From positions 245,974 through 309,973 of the forward strand of contig NZ_BEYR01000005.1 of assembly GCF_002933815.1 (NCBI RefSeq): DNA of 64,000 bases. Direction: 5' to 3'. This DNA is from Sphingobacterium sp. HMA12 (lineage in GTDB: Bacteria; Bacteroidota; Bacteroidia; Sphingobacteriales; Sphingobacteriaceae). The notes below the pieces were generated by a model, which saw only the letters and a program-made list of their open reading frames with translations, did no database searches and was not told the origin of the DNA. Positions 53,421 to 63,700 of this stretch are shown piece after piece; the stretch's first letter is position 1, and each line of letters opens with the position of its first letter. The position numbers and the translations under genes are program-made.

Positions 53421-54671
53421 TTAGGGATCTAGTGGCTCATCCGGATCGATGGTAAACGCTTCTTCTTTCGCCTGGAATTCGATGATCACATCCGAAATTC
53501 TTTTTCCCAGACTGTAGGGGACATAACCCAATTCGCGGATACAACGGTCGGCCATTTTTTCCACGGCATCGATATGTGCCTTACTGCTGTTGACGATGGC
53601 AAATTTATCTTTAGGAAATCCATAGTTCAATAGTATACGGGCAGTATTACGCAGATTTGTAGTTGTATGGCGGGCATGCGGATCGATCAGGATCGCTTGT
53701 TCCGGAACTCCCATGACATTGATCAGGTATTTTTTCATCTCGATTGCCTCGATATAAGCCGTTTTATAGGGGTGTACCTTTCCGCCGGAAAGCACAACAA
53801 AAGGGGCCAATTTTTCAAAATAACTACGTGCAGCCATGCGTGCACGTAACATTCCGCCGGGACTGATCGGCTGTCCATAGCTTTCGGGGCCTGCCCCCAG
53901 CGTCAGTAACAGGCTGTAAGGGTAAGCGGAAAAATCCGTTTTTTTCACTTGTTCAAACGCCTTTTTATTTTCCAGAGCGATCAGTGGTTCTAATTGGGCG
54001 GCATCCCAACGTTCATTGATCTCAAGCAACCTTACCGCTGTCATCATGGTCATAAAAAGCGCTTCCTTACCGGTCGGAATATCTTTTAGCACATCCTGAC
54101 GTACATCGTCCAAAAGCTGAAGATAAGCCGTACGATTCACATCAAAAGAAATTGAATCAATCTTGGGATAATTGGGCTTCTTGCCACCGCCATAGACATC
54201 AACAACATAGTTCATGGCACCAAAGTCCCGCAACAGCGCCTTCTTAAGATACACTTTTGCGTTTTCACCCCTCGGTATACCATATGTCTTTGATGGCATC
54301 AAAGCTGATTCAACCAGTTTCTCCAATTTCCTGTTTCCCTGGGTCTGGCCGGCTATTTGTTCAGCCAAGAGTTCGATCTCCGAATCTTTCCATTTAAAAG
54401 CTTCCAAAAAACAGCTGAGATCCGTGCAATGATCACTGCGCTTGAAACGGTCAAATCGCTGGTTCAACAATGCAGAAACAGCCTGGGACGCACAAAGCTG
54501 CTGTGTTAAGGCGGAATCCTTTAGCAACAGATAACTCGCGTAATAATTCTTGCGGATTACCCAGTCCTGCGGACCGGCAGGATTGGGTTTGGGTTGGAGC
54601 TGGCCTTTGGAAATATGCATTCCACATATTCCCAAAGTCAACAAAATGATCTTTTTAATGATACCTGTCAT
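53421..54671 (-). CDS. Exported DUF218/YdcF-type protein in a SusCD operon
   Basis: A 416-residue protein with a signal peptide (MTGIIKKIILLTLGICGM, cut near SKGQ). The C-terminal third carries the DUF218 (ElyC/SanA/YdcF) pattern: FVVLSGGKVHPYKTAYIEA, MKKYLINVMGVPEQAILIDP, ARHTTTNLRNTARILLNYG and FAIVNSSKAH. These proteins have a Rossmann-like fold, and some affect envelope polymer synthesis; enzymatic function is largely unknown. The N-terminal 240 residues are helical and not recognised. It follows SusD after 11 bp in the operon SusC-SusD-DUF218, taking the place normally used by a glycosidase. It may modify or bind the compound taken up. The terminator at 53308-53345 closes the operon. Confidence 0.8.
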   Translation of the reverse strand: MTGIIKKIILLTLGICGMHISKGQLQPKPNPAGPQDWVIRKNYYASYLLLKDSALTQQLCASQAVSALLNQRFDRFKRSDHCTDLSCFLEAFKWKDSEIELLAEQIAGQTQGNRKLEKLVESALMPSKTYGIPRGENAKVYLKKALLRDFGAMNYVVDVYGGGKKPNYPKIDSISFDVNRTAYLQLLDDVRQDVLKDIPTGKEALFMTMMTAVRLLEINERWDAAQLEPLIALENKKAFEQVKKTDFSAYPYSLLLTLGAGPESYGQPISPGGMLRARMAARSYFEKLAPFVVLSGGKVHPYKTAYIEAIEMKKYLINVMGVPEQAILIDPHARHTTTNLRNTARILLNYGFPKDKFAIVNSSKAHIDAVEKMADRCIRELGYVPYSLGKRISDVIIEFQAKEEAFTIDPDEPLDP

Positions 54672-54682
54672 ATCTTACTCTA

Positions 54683-56203
54683 TTAATAACCAGGATTTTG
54701 ATACATCCGCTGTGGATCCAATTTATATTCATCGAAAGGAATTGGATAGTACCGATCCTTTGTGGATATATTGGAGATTTTAGCATTCCCATAATCCACC
54801 TGGTTTTTAGTTTTAAAGTACGTCACCAATTCCTGTGGATTATAGTTCCGGATTAAGTCAAACCAACGTTGATTTTCGAAAGCCAGTTCCACACGGCGTT
54901 CGTGCAGGATCGCCGCCTTTACTGTCGGATACTTTGTACGATACTCATTATTTAGGATTGATGTAGCGTAAGAAGGCAGTCCAGCACGTTCGCGTACCTG
55001 ATCCAATAGTGCTATAGCCTCAGCTTCTTTGCCCAGATGGTATTTTGTTTCAGCCAATAATAACATCACATCGGCATAACGGATCAAAATCCAGTCATTT
55101 CCGCCCCAGCCATTGGTTCCGGCAGCATCACTATTGTCTCTAAATTTGCTTACATACCAATCGTTTACCTGAGGATCCTTCGCAAATTTGACCGAAAAAT
55201 CTTTTCTTAAATCCTGTGGCTCATAATCTTTGATCAAATCTAATTTGACCACCTCCCCCACACCAGTAGATGGATATTTTGAGTTTATGGTATCCCCCTT
55301 GGCTTGGTAATTACGTGCGATACTCGAACTGAAATTTTGATCGCCCTGTTTATATTGAATTTGAAAAACAAGCTCTTTGCAGGTGTTTTTTTTGGTTAGA
55401 TCAAATACTTCGGTGTAAGGGATCTCACTCAACTTGCCGAATGTGCGCATTTGGTAGGCTGCACTGAGATACTGCTCTGCTTTTGCGAAGTTTTCAGCGC
55501 TTCCAGCCGTTTGTGTGGCGCCCAATGTTAAGTATACCTGTCCTAGAATTGCATTTATGGCCGCCTTTGATGTCCTGCCGACAACATATTCTTTTTGCGT
55601 GTTGGGCAGATTACTTGACAAAGCTTCGGTAAGATCTTTTATAATTTGTTCATAGACGACTGCTTCTTTTTGACGAAATGCGAGTTCATTCGCTTGCTCC
55701 TTAGTGGTCACCTGGACCGTTGACAGTGGAATATCACCAAATTTACGCACCATATGGAAATATAATAAGGCCCGAACAAATTTTGCTTCTGCCACGTAAC
55801 GTCCCTTCAATTCCTCACTGGAGAAAGTGACATCATTAATATGTGAAAGCACGACATTACAACGACTGATACCTGCATACATGGCAGCCCAGTGTGTCTT
55901 TAGATAGGTATTACTTGGCAGCAGCGAAAAATCGTTAAACTGAAAGGGTTCGCCGGCGTTAGACTGATTATCATTGCGCCCAGTATTATCGGAGCGCTCT
56001 TCGTTGTATAGTGTACTGCCCTCACCGATCGTACTCCCCGAGCGCAGGGTTTGATATAAGCCATTGACAGCTAAAAGCACGTCATTCTCCGACTTAAAAT
56101 AGTCTTCGATCTGGATGGCGTTTGGATCTTTTTGATTTAAGAAATCTTTGCTACATGAAGGCAGGGCAAAAAGCACTAGCGGTAATAAATATCTTTTTTT
56201 CAT
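54683..56203 (-). CDS. SusD/RagB-family lipoprotein, minus-strand operon
   Basis: Partner lipoprotein of the SusC at 56279-59530, 506 residues. The N-terminus has lipobox ALPSC and then SKDFLNQKDPNAIQIEDYFK, a standard SusD opening. Helical motifs include YAGISRCNVVLSHIND, RYVAEAKFVRALLYFHMVRKFGDIPL (a very typical SusD stretch), and VVGRTSKAAINAILGQVYLT. The C-terminal RagB part is ILIRYADVMLLLAETKYHLG, LLDQVRERAGLPSY and LHERRVELAFENQRWFDLIRN. Downstream DUF218 begins 11 bp after the stop, upstream SusC ends 75 bp before. No CAZyme is in the operon, so the ligand is unknown and might not be a glycan. Confidence 0.95.
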   Translation of the reverse strand: MKKRYLLPLVLFALPSCSKDFLNQKDPNAIQIEDYFKSENDVLLAVNGLYQTLRSGSTIGEGSTLYNEERSDNTGRNDNQSNAGEPFQFNDFSLLPSNTYLKTHWAAMYAGISRCNVVLSHINDVTFSSEELKGRYVAEAKFVRALLYFHMVRKFGDIPLSTVQVTTKEQANELAFRQKEAVVYEQIIKDLTEALSSNLPNTQKEYVVGRTSKAAINAILGQVYLTLGATQTAGSAENFAKAEQYLSAAYQMRTFGKLSEIPYTEVFDLTKKNTCKELVFQIQYKQGDQNFSSSIARNYQAKGDTINSKYPSTGVGEVVKLDLIKDYEPQDLRKDFSVKFAKDPQVNDWYVSKFRDNSDAAGTNGWGGNDWILIRYADVMLLLAETKYHLGKEAEAIALLDQVRERAGLPSYATSILNNEYRTKYPTVKAAILHERRVELAFENQRWFDLIRNYNPQELVTYFKTKNQVDYGNAKISNISTKDRYYPIPFDEYKLDPQRMYQNPGY

Positions 56204-56278
56204 TTAAGTATTTTTTAGTAGTGTAGCCGTTCGATATTTTGCGATTGAAAAATCATAACAGCGTTATAAATATGAATA

Positions 56279-59200
56279 TTAGAAAGTCACTTTTACACCA
56301 AGATTATAGGATCTCACCAGTGGGTATAGTCCATAATCGACGCCTGGAGTAAGGTTACCCCGTTGGTTGTAATCCGGTTCCGGATTATAACCTTTGTATT
56401 TGCTGATCGTAAATGGATTATCCACCGTTGCGTAGACCCGTATTCCAGATAAGCTCAATTTTTCGGCAATACTTTTTGGCATATTATAACCTAAGGCAAT
56501 ATTGGTCATGCGTAAAAACGAACCATCCTGTAGGTAGAAATCGGACAGACGCGTACTGTTACTTTGTGTACCACCACGGGAAGCACGGTATACCTTGCCG
56601 TTACCTGGGTTTTGTGCCGATCGGTAACGTTGTGCAACATCTGCATACTGGTTGCCAGACCCCTCCATGTTATAGAGGTAATAATCATAGCCATCCAATA
56701 CTTTATTGCCTTGTGAACCATTGAAAGATGCGCGTAAATCAAATTCTTTGTAGCGCGTACTCAACGCAAAACCATAGGTAAAATTCGGATGCGGATTACC
56801 GATCACCCGTTTGTCGGCGTCGTTGACGATACCGTTTCCATCGACATCCTCAAAATAAAGGTCACCGGGCTGCAGCGGCGTAGATGAAGCTGCTGATGGC
56901 GCTACTGTTTTGTAATTATCCTCTGTTGCCACACCAAGAACTTTAAAGCCATAGAACATACCGATTGGACTTCCCTCTTGGGTAATATGGGTCAAGTAGG
57001 AGCGTTCAGCACCATTGGTCAAGATCGTCGACGATCCCCCCAAATCCAAAACTTTATTGCGGTTGACATTAATATTTCCACTGATGCCCAATTCAAATTC
57101 ACTTTTACGGATCAATGTCGCGTCCACCTGTAAGTCAAAGCCTTTGTTTTGCACTTTGGAATTCGGCAAATTGGTCAATATTGTCGTTGATCCGGATACC
57201 GCAGAAATGGGTTGATCGAATAACAAATTAAACGAACGGCTCAAATAGAAATTAGCCATTACATTCAAACGCCCTTTCAGGAGTCCAAGATCCAACCCTG
57301 CATTATATTGAGAAGTTGTTTCCCAGCTCAAATTAGGATCATATAGATCACCGGCAGTATATGCCGTACTCACTTTATCACCTAAGATCACACCTGCTGG
57401 GGAATTAAACACAGATACAGAGCGATATTCTCGGATATTATTGTTGCCGCTACGCCCCCAGCTTGCCCTCAATTTCAGCGTAGACTGCTGTCCTAACCAA
57501 TCTGTATAAAAGTCCTCTTTGGAAATTGTCCAGCCTCCAGAAATGGAAGGGAAAGTTCCCCATTTATTATTTGGGCCGAAGCGCGAAGAACCATCGGTAC
57601 GGATGGAAGCAGAAAGAAAGTATTTCGAATCAAAACTATAGTTTACCCTGCTGAAATACGATTGAAGTGTTGTAATACGTTTGAAAGTATCATCCTTTAA
57701 TAGTTGAAAATTGGAGGGGTCAGCACCTTTATCGGTGATTTCACCAATAGCATTGCTATTAAATCCATTGGCTCTTACACCTTGATAATCGAAATCTGTC
57801 CGTTGTGCAGAGTAACCTAACAATGCAGAAATTTGGTGTTTCTCACCAAAAGTCTTGTTATAATTTAATGTCGTCTCAAGGAGCTTATCCACCTCATTTT
57901 TGGTTTTGGCATCCGCATAGGCAGCTGTGATTGCTTGTGGAGAATAAGGTTTATTATTTCCGTCAGAAATACTTGTTGGGCGGAAATAATCGTATTTTTC
58001 ATCATAGGTAGACAATCCACCATTTACTTTGAGATTTAATCCATCGATAATTGAAAAGTCCGCGAAGGCATTATAAAGCCCTTTTTTACCACGGCGGTTA
58101 TTTTTGACCTGAGTCACATAAGCCAATGGATTTTCGGGATTCTGGATACCATAATTATTTGCAGAAAGCCCGGCCATCAAGTACTGCGCATAAGAACCAT
58201 CTTCGTTATATACGGGCAATGTAGGGAGATAGATTAGCGCTGCCATCGAGGGACTGCGGTCGTAGCGACCAGTGGTCACTTCGTTGTTGTCGTTGTAAGT
58301 AAAGGAAACATTGGCCCCGACAGTGAGTCTTTTACTAACCTTACTGTCAATATTAGCTCGGAAGTTAAATACTTTTTGATCTGTACCCAACATGATACCT
58401 TGTTGGTTTTGATACGAGCCACTTAGAAAGTAGCGATTTTTTTCATTGCCGCCATAAGTGGAGAGATTATGGCGTTGGAAAGGCGCATTACGGTAAAGAG
58501 CATCTTGCCAATCGGTATCGTATTTGGATTGTTTAGCTGCACCTGTTGCAAAATCATAATATTCTTCAGGAATACTTACAGAACCGGCATTTCCGACATT
58601 GCCGATACGGGTTTTATTATCATCATAACGGCGGCTGTCATTCCAAGTAATTCCTTTGGCTGCCAATAGGTCTTTGTAGGAGTTGTTACGACCATCAATC
58701 AAAAGGTCGATAAACTGTTCGGCATTCAAAACATCAATTTTTTTGGAGAGCTGACCAAAGCCACCCAGCACTTCATAATCGACATTGTTTTTACCTTCTT
58801 TACCACGTTTGGTGGTGATCAGCACAACGCCGCCAGCTGCCCGCGATCCATAGATGGCAGCGGATGCTGCATCCTTGAGGATATCAATGGATTCGATATC
58901 ATTGGGATTAATATTTAAATTATTTCCGGCAGGATAGCCATCGATAACATAGAGAGGGTCCGAACCTGCGTTGATAGATCCCATACCACGTACGCGGATC
59001 TTGGTCCCATCATAAGGGGCACCACTTGTTTGCATTACCTGTACGCCGGCTACTTTACCAACTAAAGCCTGGGATAGTTTTGGTGCACTGAGGTTTAGTT
59101 CTTCCGCCTTGACGCTAGCAATTGCACCGGTAACATCAGATTTTCGTATTTTCTGATAACCGATAGAAATCGTTACTTCTTCAAGCGTGTTTTCATTGGT

Positions 59201-59530
59201 CTGTAGGACAAAGAGCTGCCCATTGGATTGTGCAATAGGTTGGACAAGATTGCTAAATCCGACATAGGAGATACCAAGTCTATCACCGATCTCCGCATCG
59301 ATCTGAAAATTTCCTTTTTCATCGGATTGAACAGACTTTTTACTCTTCAGATTTTGGATCGTCGCCCCCGAAACTGCATTGCCCTGCGCATCGACCACAC
59401 GGCCTCTAATGGGGTTTTGTACCTGTGGGAACCGAGCTTCGGTTAGTGTGAGAGGTCTGGCTTGAACAGCTGGTGAGCTTGCTGCAATGGCACATAACAA
59501 CCAAAAGACATTGTTGGCTTTAATTTTCAT
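56279..59530 (-). CDS. SusC/RagA-family TonB-dependent transporter, minus-strand operon
   Basis: Outer-membrane TonB-dependent transporter of 1083 residues, first gene of the SusC-SusD-DUF218 operon. It has a signal sequence (VFWLLCAIAASSPAVQA), a carboxypeptidase-like domain opening QNPIRGRVVDAQGNAVSGAT, the TonB-box area EEVTISIGYQKIRKSDVTG, and plug motifs PLYVIDGYPAGN and SIDILKDAASAAIYGSRAAGG. The barrel ends RSYNLGVKVTF. The QNPIRG start of the first domain is shared with the SusC at 38226, which suggests they belong to the same subgroup. On the minus strand a weak promoter pair, ATTG (59590-59587) and TAACCTTG (59563-59556), lies just upstream. Substrate unknown. Confidence 0.95.
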   Translation of the reverse strand: MKIKANNVFWLLCAIAASSPAVQARPLTLTEARFPQVQNPIRGRVVDAQGNAVSGATIQNLKSKKSVQSDEKGNFQIDAEIGDRLGISYVGFSNLVQPIAQSNGQLFVLQTNENTLEEVTISIGYQKIRKSDVTGAIASVKAEELNLSAPKLSQALVGKVAGVQVMQTSGAPYDGTKIRVRGMGSINAGSDPLYVIDGYPAGNNLNINPNDIESIDILKDAASAAIYGSRAAGGVVLITTKRGKEGKNNVDYEVLGGFGQLSKKIDVLNAEQFIDLLIDGRNNSYKDLLAAKGITWNDSRRYDDNKTRIGNVGNAGSVSIPEEYYDFATGAAKQSKYDTDWQDALYRNAPFQRHNLSTYGGNEKNRYFLSGSYQNQQGIMLGTDQKVFNFRANIDSKVSKRLTVGANVSFTYNDNNEVTTGRYDRSPSMAALIYLPTLPVYNEDGSYAQYLMAGLSANNYGIQNPENPLAYVTQVKNNRRGKKGLYNAFADFSIIDGLNLKVNGGLSTYDEKYDYFRPTSISDGNNKPYSPQAITAAYADAKTKNEVDKLLETTLNYNKTFGEKHQISALLGYSAQRTDFDYQGVRANGFNSNAIGEITDKGADPSNFQLLKDDTFKRITTLQSYFSRVNYSFDSKYFLSASIRTDGSSRFGPNNKWGTFPSISGGWTISKEDFYTDWLGQQSTLKLRASWGRSGNNNIREYRSVSVFNSPAGVILGDKVSTAYTAGDLYDPNLSWETTSQYNAGLDLGLLKGRLNVMANFYLSRSFNLLFDQPISAVSGSTTILTNLPNSKVQNKGFDLQVDATLIRKSEFELGISGNINVNRNKVLDLGGSSTILTNGAERSYLTHITQEGSPIGMFYGFKVLGVATEDNYKTVAPSAASSTPLQPGDLYFEDVDGNGIVNDADKRVIGNPHPNFTYGFALSTRYKEFDLRASFNGSQGNKVLDGYDYYLYNMEGSGNQYADVAQRYRSAQNPGNGKVYRASRGGTQSNSTRLSDFYLQDGSFLRMTNIALGYNMPKSIAEKLSLSGIRVYATVDNPFTISKYKGYNPEPDYNQRGNLTPGVDYGLYPLVRSYNLGVKVTF

Positions 59531-59668
59531 AAGTAGTGCATTTGATTTATGGGTACAAGGTTACAAATGCAATATGAAGGTAGTATCAATAAAAGGTTAA
59601 TAGTTTTTAACTAAACCGAGTTAGCAAACAATATAAACTTAACAATAGGATAACAATAATGAAAGCAC

Positions 59669-59986
59669 TTAGCTCCTCTTCTTAGCAAAGCGCGCGCGAA
59701 GCAACAACCGCAACAGCATATACACAACGACAGCAAAAAGGATATTACCGATCAGTTTGAGTGGTTCAAAATTTTCGAAACTGGCATATTCATCGCTTTC
59801 GACATTGTATCCTGTCCCGCTTGAATAAAATTCCCAAGGAAATCCTATTGTTAATTTGCCATCCACAGGTAGATCATTCTGATAAGAAATGACAGTCAAA
59901 ACGACAAAAATAAAAATCGTACCAGCCACCCCTTTTAGGATGGCTGGTAATATTAATCTTCTATTGCCAGGAATCATTGTATACAT
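59669..59986 (-). CDS. Small membrane protein, unknown
   Basis: About 105 residues with two membrane segments (LPAILKGVAGTIFIFVVLTV and LIGNILFAVVVYMLLRLLLR) and an extracytoplasmic loop of about 45 residues between them (VDGKLTIGFPWEFYSSGTG). The C-terminus is basic (RARFAKKRS), suggesting an N-in, C-in orientation. The long frame begins at a TTG (60037); ATG 59986 or 59977 are more likely starts. It lies 69 bp downstream of the 223-residue protein (from the preferred start) and upstream of the SusC operon. The family is not recognised. Confidence 0.6.
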   Translation of the reverse strand: MYTMIPGNRRLILPAILKGVAGTIFIFVVLTVISYQNDLPVDGKLTIGFPWEFYSSGTGYNVESDEYASFENFEPLKLIGNILFAVVVYMLLRLLLRARFAKKRS

Positions 59987-60055
59987 TGGGATAAATATAA
60001 TGATTGTTTTTTTTACTAAACGCCAGCCATTTAACAAATACTGTTTGTGGATATC

Positions 60056-60727
60056 TTACTGAAAATCAGCCAAGAAGAAAGAATAGCTATTTTCGATATT
60101 TCTGACAACGAGTTTGTTTTGTTGAATAAAGCTATACAGGACATTTTTGAGATGTCGAGGGAAAATCTGTAAATGAACAAGACCGGTATGTTCGACCTGC
60201 CGAAACATTTGCAACGCTGTGGCACCATTTTCAAAGTAATTATTCTCCAGTAATGCTTCTAGTTTTTGTCGGATATGGAGCATGGCATCCGATTCAAGTT
60301 GAAGATCTTTCTCAGCTTTCCATTCTTCAAATTTTAATTCTGGCGCAGGTGGCTTTTTTTCACCCGTTAAAAAGGTCCAAGGCACCTCAATGGAATAACT
60401 CCATTTCACTTCATCCTCTTCGATTTTAAGACGCACCAGACGTTCTTGAGAAACTTCATATTCTTCTCGATGGAATTCCATCGCTTCGATCCATGAGCTT
60501 GCATATATCCGATCGAGACGAGGCGATTCTTGTGTTAAAAAATTTCGGACTTGAAACATTTTCTCAAAATCGAGATAGGCATGATCGGGCTTGCCCAGTA
60601 AGAATGAAAGCTCTTCGGGTCGCCACTCTTTTTCTATCCGCCGCTTGAGATAGGTATACCAAAGTTGGAAATCATGTGAATACATCATTCCGGAGCAGGA
60701 AGTTTTTATTGTAGATTCGGTATTCAT
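60056..60727 (-). CDS. Protein of unknown function linked to the SNF2 helicase
   Basis: A 223-residue acidic cytoplasmic protein, not recognised. Features: YLKRRIEKEWRPEELSFLLGKPDHAYLDFE near the start, reminiscent of a helix-turn-helix where a gene regulator such as Xre would have its recognition helix, then a Glu-rich coiled region (EYEVSQERLVRLKIEEDE) and a C-terminal helix-beta part (NVLYSFIQQNKLVVRNIENS). No signal peptide or membrane segment. It starts 19 bp after the stop of the SNF2 helicase on the same strand, so the two are very likely co-transcribed and may work together. Whether the first part binds DNA needs a structural comparison. Confidence 0.65.
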   Translation of the reverse strand: MNTESTIKTSCSGMMYSHDFQLWYTYLKRRIEKEWRPEELSFLLGKPDHAYLDFEKMFQVRNFLTQESPRLDRIYASSWIEAMEFHREEYEVSQERLVRLKIEEDEVKWSYSIEVPWTFLTGEKKPPAPELKFEEWKAEKDLQLESDAMLHIRQKLEALLENNYFENGATALQMFRQVEHTGLVHLQIFPRHLKNVLYSFIQQNKLVVRNIENSYSFFLADFQ

Positions 60728-60746
60728 AAATTAAGTTTATAATTGG

Positions 60747-63700
60747 TTACTCAAATAATTTAAGCAGTTCTTCTTTACTAATAGACTTCATCAGGTTGGC
60801 TTCATCCAAAATCACTCCTTCTGCCACTCGCTTTTTACTTTCTTGAAGTTCCAAAATCCCTTCTTCGACAGAATCCCGGCAAACAATCTTATAAGCCATC
60901 ACATGTTTCTCTTGACCAATGCGATAACAACGATCTATTGCCTGAGCTTCAGCCGCTGGATTCCACCAAGGATCCAAAATGTAAACGTAGTCCGCAGCAG
61001 TAAGATTTAAGCCCGTTCCACCAGCTTTTAGGCTGATCAGAAAAACACGGCATGCATCTTCATTTTGAAATGTTTCAACCGCTGATTGCCGTTGCTCCTG
61101 GTTCATCCTACCATCGAGATAGGTGTACCCTATATTGTACTTTTCGATCCGTTGACCGGCGAGTTTGAGCATAGAAGTATAGGATGAAAAAAGAAGAATC
61201 TTATGATTGGGAGCTACTTCTTCCATGATTTCATCAATAAAATCCAATTTGATAGATTCATTGGCTAAACCGCAATCTTTCATTAATACGGGTGAATTAC
61301 ACAGCTGTCTTAATTTCTGTAATGCCTCTATAGCCAAGAATTTGGATTTTGAAGAGTCTTCTCGGTTTAAATTCTCTTCAATTTCCTCTCGATATTTTTT
61401 ACGATAGTTATCATAGATTTTCCGTTGTCCCTCTTGCATATCCAAATACAGAATAGTCTCCGTTTTATCTGGTAAATCTATTGCGACTTGCTTTTTGGTT
61501 CTCCTCAGAATAAATGGAGCAATCATCTTTTGCAAATTCATGAGTGGCGTATCCACTTCCTGCCCCTCTCCCATAGACTTAAACATTTTATTAAAATTTC
61601 TGTAATTCCCAAAAAAGCCAGGATTAACCATAGTCATTTGTGCATAGATGTCCTGGATACCATTTTCAATTGGCGTGCCCGTCATCGCAATTCGAAATAA
61701 CGCTTTAATGGAGAAAAGGTATTCGAACCGTTTAGAATTTCGATTTTTTACCAGCTGAGATTCATCCAAAATCATATAACTGAATGATTGAGATTGAAGA
61801 AAGGAAAAGTCTGTCATCGCTGTTCCATAGGTTGTCAGCACAATTGATGCTTTTGCTAATGTCTCTTGGTCCTTTCTTTTCATACCATAATAAACAGAAT
61901 AACTTCGTTCCGGAACAAATTTTTCAATTTCATTTTGCCAATTGAATAACAATGAGTTAGGAACAATAACAATGGAAGGGTCTGCTTCTGGATTATTTTG
62001 ATAATAGTATTCCAATAAAGTAATTACTTGTAATGTTTTTCCAAGTCCCATATCATCCGCCAGAATACCACCCCATTGAAATTCTTGGAGGAATCCCATC
62101 CAACTAAAACCAACCCTCTGATAGGGTCGCAACGTTGCTTTGACAGTATCCGGAACATCTAATAAAGGAATTTCGGTCATATTGGCTAATTTATCTCGCC
62201 GTTCTCTTGTACTATCATTAATAATCTTGGGATCTATTTTTTCTAATTTTGTCTGAAAAGATATCAATTGTGCCGAAGTCAAAATAATGTATGGATCTTC
62301 TACGCGTGCTTGGGCAAATAAGGGAATAAAAAGGGATTTCAAAGAATCGCTGATATAGATATGATCCCCATTATTGATCTTGAACCAATTTTTCTTTTCA
62401 AATAAATACTGTTCAAACTGACTCGGTTCTAATACTAATTTCCCCAGTTTAAATTTTATGTTGATATATATTAAATTTGATTGAGACTTCAGTTCTACTA
62501 CTTCCCATTTTAAAGGGAAAGGATAGTAACTAGACCCTTTAATTAATCCCGTGAGTTTAAGTGTTATCTGATGATCTTGACATGCCTTTCGAAGATTATT
62601 TATCCAATTTGTTCGGGAAATTAGGGATGTTCGCAGCTCCCAAGTATGAGCGGAAACCTGTTCTTCAAAAGATTCGTGTTGATTTTTGATAAAATTGCTA
62701 AAGATGAGTTCCTCTTCTACATTTCGCTCTTGAACGCAAATTTCATTATGATCATAAGTTAAAACTGTTGTACTCGGCATCTCAACAATGGGCAGGCTAA
62801 CTGTCCCAAAATCTATGGATGCTTTCAAGAGCAGTAGATCGTCCTGAAGCGACACCTCTAATATTTTCGTCTCCTCAATTGTCTTTTTAGTTACGGCATG
62901 ATCTGTAAGCGTTTCATTTTTATAGGTTATCGGGAAGTGCTGAGCAATTGGACACAATAGCTCTTCGTAGAATTTAGGAATGTCTTGGCGCAACACAAAA
63001 ATTTTGAATGCGGAATGCCTAAATTGATTCAGCAATTTTCCGACTTGCATATCGTCAATAAAAAGTACATTTTTGGAACCTAATTCCACAAAGAAGCTAT
63101 GCACATCACTCAAAAACTTGATTTTCTTTAACAAATTACCTTTATAATAGGCCAGTACCTCCATCAATAAACCTTTTTGATTCTCCACGACTTGAATCTT
63201 AAGCTTAAAGTCGCCATTCGCAATTTTCAATTTATATGATTGATTGAAGGCAGAGCTATATCGGAATTGGTAGTGTCTTAGACCGAAATTATTTGTATGG
63301 GAATAGAAAAAGGTCACTTCATCGCGACACAATTGATTTGAAATGAGATCCCTCCATAAATCCATTATTTGATAATCCCGTTCATTTTGTTCAACGCCTG
63401 AAAGTTCATTTGGTCTGATCCTGTCAAATGCAGAAGATCCGAGCTGCAACAACTTCTTTGCGACTGCATCAAGCATCATCTCATGGCATGTAAGACGTCC
63501 GGGATGCGGCATGTCATCTTTTAATAGATAGCTTTCTTTAAAAACATCTTTTTTCTTTTCTCCACTTAAAAATGGAAGAAAAAAAGGTAACTGATCAATC
63601 GTATTATTAATCGGAATTGCAACAATAAATTTGCCTTCCGATTTACAAATTGGAGGCTCGATTGAAGATATTTTATTGCTAGCCACGTGACATAATTCCG

